Shown here: positions 49,601 through 61,600 of the stretch, in pieces | How the letters are laid out: the number at the start of each line of letters is the position of its first letter | How positions within the stretch are numbered: position 1 is the stretch's first letter | From: Acheta domesticus | Lineage: Eukaryota > Arthropoda > Insecta > Orthoptera > Gryllidae | Direction: 5' to 3' | Assembly: GCA_031308135.1 (NCBI GenBank) | Contig: JAHLJT010000631.1 | Coordinates: 227,936,636 to 228,000,635 of the forward strand | DNA length: 64,000 nt | The notes under the pieces: model-generated | The model's input: the letters and a program-made list of their open reading frames with translations, nothing else | Told to the model about the DNA's origin: nothing | The model's database searches: none | Position numbers and translations under genes: made by a program

Positions 49601-52600
49601 TTGTTCCTGTGCGTAGTAAATTACTTGCTCTAACCCGTTGTGCAGTCTGAATAGGTATTTTGTGGGCCCTTGATATCGAAAATTTGAAGGCAAAACGCCT
49701 TGTCTGTATGTATGTCAGTCTTTCTGTCTGTGGCCAACACTATCGCCTAAATCATGGGGTGATTTTTTCTAAAATATATATACATGGATCGATTTAAACG
49801 AACTCAAAACCCTCTGAGTTTTAAATGTATATTTTTATAATGGGGTAATTTACATTAAACTTTAAAACATTTTCAATTTTTTCACAAAAATTGCTATCAA
49901 CATTTTCACAAAAATTGCATTAAACTTTGCTTTGGTTAGCGTAAATGACGCTTAAAATAATGGTGCAGGTCTAATTTTCTTTGAGATCCTTGAGTTTTCG
50001 TAAATTGCAAACTAAAATACTGAAGATAGATGTTTCTTCTTCATCCTTTTGACACAATAAGTAGTTTGCGTGTAATTTTTGCATGAAGTATAGGCAATTT
50101 TCAAACAAATATTTTCTTAAAAAAATGCCCCAATTTTTTTCTTTAAATTTTTACCTCGTTTGGACGGCAAAAAATTGTCCTGGTCTCATTTCCGGCAAAC
50201 ACTCTGTATTTTCGGACCTTGATGAAAGCGCTAACATTTCGAAACTACAAATTGAAGATAGATATTTTCTTTTCTTTTTTTTCATTTATTTTCTTCCCGT
50301 TCGACTTTCGTCTTTCGGGGATATTGACTGGTACAATGCTACATACATGAGTTTATGGGGCCATCCTGAGGCAAATGCGGGTCTCGATTCAACCCTTCAC
50401 TATTTTTAAAATTTCTTATTTGAAATACTTGACTAACGGAAGTTTTGCATTTATTATGTGGTAGTGGAGGGAGGGTGTTTATGGGAATGGGGGCAAATGA
50501 TTTTATGATTCAGGGTGGGCGAAAGAGATCTTTGGGGAATCTGGATCTAATGCGTGAAGGATAATGTGAGTTTTGGCCGAGATTGAATATTGGAGCGTTA
50601 GGACATGCGTGGAGGAGAGAATAATATTTTTGAGTGGTTTGCGAAATGAATTCCGAGAGGAGAGGTACTTGAAGTTCTCGATGGATTTGGGAATTAGAAA
50701 TAAACCATGGTGCATTCAAGGTTTGTCTTAAATATTTATTCTGGATTTTCTGTAAAATGGATAGGTTGGTAGGTGCTATGTTGCGCCATATTGGACAAGC
50801 ATATGTCATTGTAGGTCTTATAATCTTTTTGTAGATGAGCAGCCCAGTTTCTATGCTAAGGGTGGAATTTTTGTTGATAAAAGGGTATAATTTAAACATT
50901 TTTGCACGTGTTTTTTGGGCGGTTGAAATAATATGCGGTTTCCAAGTTAACCGTTTGTCTAGTAAGACACCTAAGTATTTGACTGGCGAAGAATGAGAAA
51001 GCCAGGGAATATCGGTGTTGTTTATTCGTAAGGGTGCAGGGAAGGGAGGACGTCTGAGTGTGAATATTTTAGATTGTGATTTTAAGGGGTTAATTTTAAT
51101 TCTCCATTTTTTGGTCCAATTGGTATAGCTGTGAAGGTAGGATTGTATGTAATCATAGGCTAAATTGATATCAGTATGTGTAGTGAAAATAGCGGTATCA
51201 TCTGCATAAAGAGCTATACTTGCTTCCTGTGGAGTTGGATAGTCTGCTGTAAAAATTGAGAACAATGTTGGTGAAAGAACCGAACCTTGTGGGACACCTG
51301 CGAGAATTGGGTGAAGAGGTGAAATAGTATCATTTACTTTCACTTGAAAATATCTGTCTGTAAGAAAGCTTCGAATTAGTTTCTGCAGATAATCAGGTGT
51401 ACCAATTTCTCGTAGTTTGTACATTAGTCCTTGATGCCAAATTCTGTCAAATGCCTGGAAGATGTCTAGAAAGAGAGCTACTGTGTGTTTTTTGTCGTTA
51501 AAACCGTTTACAATATGTTCGACAAGTCGCAGCAGTTGATGGGTAGTACAATGATTAGGTCTAAAACCGAACTGGGTGTTGGGAATTGCATTGATTTTTG
51601 TCAAGTATGCTTGGAGTCTTTTTAAAACAAGTTTTTTCAAACATTTTTGCTATAGAAGGGAGAAGACTAATTGGTCTGTAGTTGCTTGGTATTTTGGGGT
51701 TTTTCCCTGGTTTGCAGAATGGTAGTATAACAGATCGTTTCCATGACGATGGGTAGTATCCTAATCTTAACGATGCATTGAATATTGAAGTTATTATTGC
51801 AATTGCTTGTCGAGGAAGTTCTTTTAATGCTTTGTTAGTGACGTTGTCATACCCGGGTGTTTTTCTAGTCTTGGAAAGTTTAATGGCATTTGCCACTTCT
51901 GAAGGAGAAATGAATTTTATCTTTGTTGGGACAGTGCACATAGGTAGTTTTAAGTGCTCTTCTATTTCTGAATTAAACATGGGATATTCTACGGGGTTTG
52001 GGATGAAGACTCCTTCTAGGTATTCAGCTAAGGCCTTCGCTTTTTCATCGTCTGAGTATACGATCTTACCATTATTCTGTAAAGGTGGTATCTCTATTCG
52101 ATCTTTTGTTATGCTTTTGATTGTTCTCCATAGTGGTCTGGTGTTAGGGTGAAGTTGGCTTTGAAATTTATGTAAATTAGAAAATCTAAATTCATCTATT
52201 TTTTGTTTGACAATTTTTGAGATGTGGTTTAGTTCACGTTTATTGTTTATATTTCTACTGGATTGCCAGATACGTCGGATTTTTCCTTTCTTTTTAATTA
52301 GTTCAAGAAGTTCTTTAGGCAGTGTTGTTTTTGACTTTCTGTGTGTCTGATGGAAGGGTATATGAGCATATTTTAATGATTGTTGTATGCAGTTTGTGAG
52401 TTTATGTAGTTCATTATCTATGTCCTCAATGGAGATCATGTTGTGTGGATACGTCAAACTGCTAGTTATTAATTCACGGAAATGATTCCAGTTAGTTTTT
52501 ACCGTTTAATTGTTTCGATATTTTTTCTAATGAGTGTGCCGGTGTTCCCAACGATATGAGGATGGGAGAATGGTCCGAATCTAAATCTGGAACTACTTTC

Positions 52601-55600
52601 TGGTAGATCGGTGAGGTTATACCTTTTGAAATGATTATATCTAGGATGTCTGCTCTCTTGTTTGGATCTGATGGGTAGTGGGTGGGCTCTATAGGAGCAT
52701 GAATACTTATGTTGTGGACCGCTTGAGTTAATAAGATTAAGCAATTTGACACCCTGATGTGTAGTCACATTGCAACCCCTAGCTCTGTTTTTGCTATTTA
52801 AATCTCCCAGCAAAATGAATCGAGGATATTGAGAAAAGATATTACTGTATTCAGTTGGAAAGATTTTGTTTGGTGGTTTGTATGCTGTAATGATAACTAC
52901 CTCCGATTTATTATAGTTAATGTTAATTGCTACTGCTTCCAAATCTGTCGAGTGGGGAACAGGTACTTGACTATGCTTAACATCTTTTTGAACTATTATT
53001 GCTACTCCACCTGAAGCATTTGTTGAGATCCGATCATTACCATAAATTTTGAAATTGGGTATAGAGAAACGTTCGCCAGATATGAGATGAGTTTCTGTTA
53101 AACAAGCTATATTTATTTTATGATCGTTTAAGAAGTGCCGAAAGGAATTTTCTTGTCTCTTTATTCCATTTGCGTTAAAGTTAAGCAGACTAAGAGCATT
53201 TAATTTATTTGGGTCCATTATAGTAGCTTGGAAGAACATTTAGAATCATATTTTGGATTTGGGGCATTAAAATAGAGATTATTTGGGATACTATATTTGA
53301 AATTAAATTATTTATATCAGGGATGTTATTGTACTGATTATTATTCCATGCTCTATTATAAGGGAGGCGCAGTGGTGGAAAGTTTGTTGAGTGCAAGGAA
53401 GGAGGTGGGGGAGGAGGTTGTCTGATAGATGTAGAAGATGATGGAGGAGAAGAGGTCGCAGACGGTTGTCTAGGTGCGGAAAATTGGATGAACCGATTGG
53501 TTTGCAGGTTAGTTAAAGGTCTTCGGAATTGTCCTTGGTAGGGTTTGGCAAACTTTTTAAATTCAGGGCAACCTCTGTAATTGGCGGTATGATCGCCTTT
53601 GCAATTAACACATTTAGGGGCGACACCTTCATGTTTTTGACATTGAGAATAGTGATGGTTTTCGAGACACTTCACGCACCTAGGCACGTTGTGGCAGTTT
53701 GCCTGAGTATGACCAAAACGCTGACAGCGCTTACATTGAATGGGCTGGTTAGGTTTATTTCTTAGTTGAACTCTTATTATATTATACATCAGTTTGTCCT
53801 CATTAAATATATTTTTGGATTTGGGATTGTCCACAAGATCTACTGCTACTATTTGAATAGGGTTTCTGGCTTTATCGTAAAGTCTACACACTTCAGTTAC
53901 GGGATATTCCAGTCTTTTCAGTTCTTGTATAATATCTTGTTCGGTGTAACATATTGGGATGTCTTTAATTACAACAGATAACACTTTACTACTGGGGTCT
54001 CGGTACGTGTGAAATTCAATGTTGCTTTCTTCACAGTATTTTCGGAATTTTCTAAAGTCATTGATTTCATTGAAAATAACTTTAGTGTATTCGCCATTTT
54101 GTTTAGTTAGAAAGTCATTTATTGAAGCAGAATTTATATGTTGTATTAAGGTTAAATACTCATTGCCGGCCATGTGAACGAATATTGGAGGAATTTTAAT
54201 ATTGCTCTCTTTCGCACCGACTAACGTTTCTGTTACTTCATATTCATCTTCCTCTTCAGCAAGGGGATCGAACCTTGAGTGAGTAGGTACATTATATTGC
54301 AATGAGTTGTTATTGTTGTTATTTGAATTTCTATTTTGGTTATCCGAAAGCTTTCGTTTTTTATTTTCATTATCCGTGGGCAAACTTTCTTTACTGTTTT
54401 GCGCAGGAGCGTGAGAAGCTTGCTGGCTTGATCTTTTACCTTGGTCATGTTGATAAGCGCTATGCTGAAAGGCCGCCTCTTGCATTACGTGGAGTTGTTG
54501 CTGGGGTGGTAGCTGTAGAGCCTGCTGAGGTACTTGCAGCCAAACATATCCAGGTTGATTCACTTCCGTCAACTGGGGTTGCTGAATTAATTGTTGCACT
54601 GAATATTGCTGTTGGGGTGAAGGGGACACATGATGTTGGAGAGTTTGAACTTCACTATGCTGAGTGTTGTATAGCTCGGTAGGAGCATTTGAGAACTCAT
54701 TTGTTTGCAGTGGATATAATTCATTGTAATCACTGCTTGAAGAGTTAAGAGTATGCATTGCATTAGCAATGTGCTGCCCCGTGTCGGGGCAGCCACTCGT
54801 AGACATTACGCACTGTTCAGTTGTAAGCGGTCTTGAACGTGGCACTTATCGCCGTCAGATCGCGCCGCCGAAACACCACTGAATATTTTCTGAAAAGAAA
54901 TCTATTTTAATTGTGACAATATCCTGGCCTTAATAAACCTTCATTAACAAGATAACAGAATATACTCCTTAAAATGTTTTAAACTAGAGGAGCTACAATA
55001 GAACGCACTTTCTCGCATTATAGAAATAATTACCTAAGATTAAAAATTGTAATTTCTGTCATACTAAAAACAAATATAACTTGAAAATCTCGAAACCAAC
55101 CAAGTCAAACGAAGCGCCTGCGATTATATGCATTTATTTCAGCCGCCAGGATTGTGATTAACTTTTACAAATGAAACAAACATTAAAAAATCCTTGGTGG
55201 TTACAGAGACAAGAGTGATAATCCATAATGGTAAGGCCCTACGAGGTATCAACGACAACTTCAAATACAATATAATTTTAATATTAAGAAGAAAATGTCT
55301 TACACGTGTTTCGGGAATAATTTATCCCATCTTCAGTGACTCTACAGAGAAGAAACACGCACGTTAATAAATACACACTTAACATATGAAATTACAGCAC
55401 ATAAACACAGGAGTAGATAAGATAAAAATGTCGGAAGTAAAATTATAAAAACAATATAATAAAGTAAAATTTCATAAACAATAATTTTACAAAGTAAAAT
55501 GTAGCTGAAGTAACTGAAGGACTTGCTATGGGTTCTAACGAGTCCCCATTATTTCTTGAAATCATTATGGAGCAATTTCAAAATAAATGGTTTAATAGCT

Positions 55601-58600
55601 TAATTTGCTTAAGAATATTAATAATTATTGGAGATATGTCGATGACAATACTTGCCATTGGACAGGTACGAACAGACAATTGAACCAATCTTCTGATTTC
55701 TGAAATTCTTTTCATCTTAATTTAACCTTTAAAATGGATTTTGTATTTGTTAGTTCTATATTAAATATAATATCGGCTTTAAATCTATTTCCTTTTGTAA
55801 GAATTTTATCTGCCTCAAACAATCATCATGACTTTCAACAATGAAGCATTTAAATAATTTTAAAACAACATGTTAAATTTTTGAAAACCGACAGCGCGTG
55901 AAACGAAGCACGGGAAATTCGATTTATTCTTTCCAATTTTTTCCAATTTCCGAAAATACAGAGAGTTCGCCGCAAATATGAATGACATCATTTTTTACCA
56001 CCCTTTGATAATACGAAGAGAAAACGTAAAAAAATAGTGACTTTTTTTTGAGAAACAATTGTTTAGGTAAAATTTTTAAAATGGTCTCATTTCAATAAAA
56101 TTACACGGAAACTACTCAAATTTTCGAAAATATCTACATGGCCTTACTTCAAAAATGTTCTTTAAAGAATTGATTTCATTCAGGGAAACATCTCTACTGT
56201 CTTTGAACAAAACTACTTCGTTGTAGGATTTTTTCCAAAGTCAACACACACCGGTCGGTCTGGCCGCACTCCAAGTTCTGCGATTATGCATAACATCATT
56301 TAATTTTTGGTAATAGTGTAATGCAATTTGTTGCATGTAATAATAATTGTATGTAATAATGTAATTTTTTGTATATGAAACCCCCGGGACATTTTCAAAA
56401 TTTGCTAAAAATGGCTTAAGTACGTAAAAAGGCAGCAAAATAGGAACTATTACCTTGAAAATTGCAGATCCGATTTTCACTAAAATTTCGCGAAAGATTA
56501 ACATTTTTTCGAAGTCTTCGTAAAATTACAAAATTGAGGATAGTAGTTTTTCCTATATATGAAATTTGTTCTTCAAAATTACTTTGTCATTTAAGTCCTA
56601 CTTTTTAAAAAAATTAATTGTTTTCCCCGCAATATAAATTGAAATAAGTGCGGTATAAATACAAAAACAATATTTTTTTAGAAATGGCTTCCATTTTTTT
56701 ACAACTTTGGTAGAGATAGTGCTAAATGTACATTACATAACATTACATAACAGTATTTCGCTCTCTTCTTTCCATTTTCAAAATTACAAGAATGCTATTT
56801 TTACTTTCCCGTATTCCCGTATTCATACGTATATACGGAGTATCGGAAAAGTTATGTAATGCAACGAAAATCTTACGACATTTCAACATATATATTTTTT
56901 GGGGACCCTAAATACCGAAAAAGTGTGTACTACTTTCCCGTTTACATACGTATGAACGAAGTAATATACGTAGTGTAGGGAAAATTATGTAATGCTGCGC
57001 GAAAATACGGCGGATTTTTGGCAGAAAAAAATCATTGCCGGGGAATGATAACGAAAAAGTGGATAACCCCAGTTGCTAAATTAAGAAAAAAATCCCGCAA
57101 CACCTGGTGTAGCCTGAATACCCATTTTGTGGGTCCTTGATACCGAAAAAATCAATTGAAAGCAAAGCATCCATTTGCCCGTCCGTCTGTGAACACCACT
57201 ATAGCGCGATTTTTCTAACTCTACTCCTCAAGCCCCTGTGTCCACGATGGAATATCACACGGCATTTCGCGTCTTTCTCGGTCATACCCCTAGAGGTGGC
57301 ATGTACGCAAGCACTACTTGATACGGTCGCGATCATGCGATATCTGGCAGCAAATCTGAGAACGTCGCAAAATATCGTGACACATTCCATCGTGAAGACG
57401 GGCCTCGAGGGGCAAAGTTAGAAAAATCATAGGAGTGGTTTAGCGCCTAAACCACTCCTATGATTTTCCAAATTGAAGAAAGTCCTGTCCATTTGGATCT
57501 AACCGAAGCTTTTTTCGGCCTCTTCCTACAACTACAAAATTGAAGATACAGATTTTTTCCTCCTAATAAAATTTGTTCTCCAAAGTGAATTCCATGTACA
57601 TCATGTACATTTTTGAACATCATGTATATTTTTTGAAAATTTTAGTAGTTTTCGCGCAACATTCCGTAATATATGTGCAATTTTTAAAAAATTACAAAAA
57701 CAAGACTTTATCAAAAACGGCTCCAAATTTTATTTAAACTTTTGGTAAGGATTGAGCCTATTGTACTCTATGAGATGAAATAAACGCCATATTTAAACGC
57801 CTATTCTTTTGTGTTTTCAAAAATTACAAAAATGGAATTTTTTTCACTTGTGTCTCACTCCGTTAATATTTACATTAGCGACGAGTTGTTTACGTAATTG
57901 CATTAATGAGTACATGCGCTTTAAATAATGTCCTACAAAGTTTCTTGAAACCTGAATCGTTTTCTTTGAAAACTAGCTGAAAATTCCGCATTGGCAGAAA
58001 AGCTTAAACCCCAGTTTCTCAAAAATGGCTCCAAATTTTTACTTCAAACTTTTCGAACGGATAGTGCAAATTACACTCATTCATTGTGACGTAAAGCTAA
58101 TTTTGGTGTATGTTTTTGTTTTTTTCAAACTTACACAAATGTAATTTGTTTTAAATATTTCTCATACCGTTAATATGCACATTTCCAGCAATTTGTAACA
58201 CTATTGTATTTGTGAGTTAAGTGCTTCAAATGACTTTTAATGAAGTTTTTAGAAATCAAAAAAAATTCCTGAGAAATAGAGGTTATATTTTTACAGAAAC
58301 GCTTAAAAGACATTTTCTTAAAAAAGCTTCAAATTTTTTAAAGAAAAATACCATTTATGATGAGGTTTTATTGTTCTTTAATATTCTTAAAATAATATTT
58401 CCATTCTACTCTTAGGAAATCGAAAAATTAATAAAATGTCAAGAAAAATGTACTTTGGGCGGCGATAGATGGCAGCTGGCAAGAGTATGTGTCAAGTCCC
58501 GTTATAGCTAGGCGAGATAAAAGGAAATAGAAAACTAATACGGTAAAGTCTGTGTCATTTTGAAGCACCATTAGTTTCAAAAAGTCCGTCCGTCCATTCA

Positions 58601-61600
58601 TCTGCCTGCCTGTCCGTCTGTGAACACAACTATCGTCTAAACCATACGTAGGAGTTTTTCCCAAATGGATATTCCCAAGTCGATCTGGTTCGACTCGAGG
58701 CGCTACGATTTTGAAAAAAATTCTTCAAATTTGCCAGTTCTTTACATCAAGCCCCCAGGACATTTTCAAAATTTTCTCAAAAACGGCTTCAAATCCTGTC
58801 TTTAAATTTCTTGTGAGAATGGAGTAAAATATACTTAGTGAGGTGACATAGGTGAGTACTTAGTAAGGTGATATGAAATTGAAAAAGTTTGCTTTTTTTT
58901 GGCGTCTTCCTACAACTACAAAATTGGAGATTTCCCTTCAAATGAAATTTGTTCTCAATTGTAAGCCCTTTCATTAGTTCCTGTATTTTTTTTTAAATTT
59001 TAGTACTTTTCGCCCAATGTTGCATGTAATATAATATGTTCACATTATTATATTTATGAGTACATGTGCCTTAAACATCGTCTTATAAAGATTCTCGAAA
59101 TCTCAAAATTGTTTTGTGAAAACCAACTCAAAATTCCGCATTTTCAGACGTTCAAACGCCATTTTCTTGTAAATGTCTGCATTTTTTTTCAAACTTTTCG
59201 AATGGAAGGGCTAATTGTACTCTTTAATATGACGTAAAGTTCTTGTTGGGGTATCTTAGTTGTTGTTTTTTTTTTCAAAAATTACACAAATGTAATATTT
59301 TTGAAAGATCTTTTACACTTTTAATATGCACATTTCTAATAATTTGAAAAGATCACTGTGTTTGTGAGCTAATGTGCTTCAAATGACTCCGAATGAAGTG
59401 TTTCGAAAACTAAATTTTTTTTGTGACAAAGTGATTCGAATTTCGCATGTTCAGTAAAGCTTAAAAGATATTTTCTCAAAAATGTCTCAAAATTTTTAAA
59501 AGAAAATTGTTATGGAGAACGAGGTTTTATTCTTATCTTATATTCGTAAAATCATGTTAAATTTCTAACATTGGCGGACCGAAAAGTTTAGAATAAGAGA
59601 AAAATGTAGTTGCAGCGGCTATTGATGACCCCTAGGTAAGAGGATGGGACTAATCTGAAATGCTATTTCTGACCAAAGAAACTTGGAAACGAACTAGTAC
59701 GAGGAAGTTTGTGTCATTTATTAGCACCATTCGTTGCTACTACTTTCAATAATATTAATACATAGTACAGTACGATTGAAATTTATAACTCTGAGAGATG
59801 AGACACGAATAGTAATAGTTCAATGTTAAATTGATCGCATTGCATCTTCATTCCAGATTTGATTACGAGAACTTGCATATTAATGGACATGAACATGCAG
59901 ATAAAATCTACGTTGACGCCAACTACGTAATGGACGGGCGAATTCTGCTTATTCCTGCAAAGGGAGAAGGCAAAGTGAACCTTAATTTAAGTGAGTAAAT
60001 ATGACTTTTCGAACATCTTTTACAAAGTGATGTGACTTATAATTGGCAGTAAAACATTTAGAAATCTTATCTTTTTAAAATTGGAATTCAAAATACATAA
60101 TTTAAGTAATTAAATCGTTCGCCAAGATTACATTTAATGTAACTTCAAGGACTTACATGTAATATAATACTTCTACATAAATATTTATTATTTTACATTA
60201 TGCATGTTTTTATTGATTTAATTCATCGTATATTTTCTATTGATACATTTTCAGCAAATTTGGATGCAGACATTACTATTGACGGAGAAAGATATATGAA
60301 GAAGAATAGAGATTACATGAAAATTAAAGATTTTAAATTCAAAGTTACTAATCTCGAGAAATTGGAAATGCAGTTTGACAACCTCTTTAACGGAGACAAG
60401 ACCCTTGGTAAGCATAAAAATTGTGTATTATTGATTAAATTAGTAATAATGTAGTGGGAGCAACTGAAATAACTAATTTCTTCTGAAACTTCACCGACAC
60501 TGATCTGAATAAAAGTTTCACAAAATTGAATGTTCTCTGTTGTTTGAGAATCCAATGTTTTAATTACTATTAAGAAATACGCGATTGTACCATCAGGTGA
60601 CTGGAACGGGGATCGAGGTGCAGTGTCCAGATCATCTGATGCTTTCTTTCAAATGTTTTTCTAATTTATGCTGGATTTAATTTTTTTTATTTTAATGTTA
60701 AATTATAACGTATTCAATTGGGATTTTAATAACTTTCTTTATTGCAGAAAGTAAGTAAAAATTATATAATTAATTTGTGAATATGTTTCATCAACTTCTA
60801 AAGCTCCATAATCCCCGCCCTCTTTGATACACTACTGAGAATATCCTTTATTAAAACTCTACGATCGATTTATACGGAGACTTTCGTACGTGTAAAATTG
60901 GCGTTCAATGCTGTACTATTTTCAAAATTCCCCGTTCGACTTTTAGTGACAGTCTATTTTGCATGAACAGTTATTTGCCCACTATTACTGTTAAAATCAA
61001 CTGTAGTTCGCTGATTTGTATGGGTGCCAGCGGATTGGCGAAGTTCCTCCTTTGAAGCTGCTCCAAATCTGATTCGCGACCATTCGCACGAATTTCGGAC
61101 CATTTTAATTCGTGGAAAACCATTGTACATCGACCAGTTTGGAATGTAAATTATTCCTTAGGACCCCCATCAATGGGGGGAATCGCATGTTGGTGGTCAT
61201 ACCAAATAGTATTACAATTTTTTCTATATCCAACTTGACTGGTATAGTGAAGAGTATCTATCAAATTAACTTAAAAAAAAGGTTGACGCCTTTTATTTAT
61301 TTATTTTTTTTTTTTTTGAAGAACTGGTTCAACATTCACTACCTTGCTTCGATTGCACCGCTGTTCTGTGCGCAGATAGATTCTTAAAAATACTGAATGC
61401 AGTTATGATCAGGATGTAAGGAAACGTTGGAGTTTCCAAGGAGCGATTGCACATAGTGACGATTTCATTTTTTTGAACATGCAACAAGCGCTGAAGGCCA
61501 AAAAGTAGACTAAGGGTTCTGAAAAATGATAAAAGCCCTAAACGGTGAAACGATGTCTCCTTACGTAAATACACAGAGAGTAAAATACTTCTCTTGGGGG

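Larger units (their letters stand above)
50271..54882 (-). mobile_element. Full-length Jockey-type LINE in B intron 3
   Basis: A 4,612-base insertion flanked by a 9-bp duplication ATATTTTCT (50262-50270 and 54883-54891). On the minus strand it starts TCAGTGGTG, an initiator-like 5' end, and has a 37-base leader. ORF1 and then ORF2 with endonuclease and reverse transcriptase follow, then a ~220-base 3' UTR, an AATAAA signal (complement of 50285-50290) and an A-rich tail. The empty target is visible in copy A at 10712-10720. It has both ends, but ORF2 is shifted out of frame three times, so this copy is probably unable to move by itself. Confidence 0.93.
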
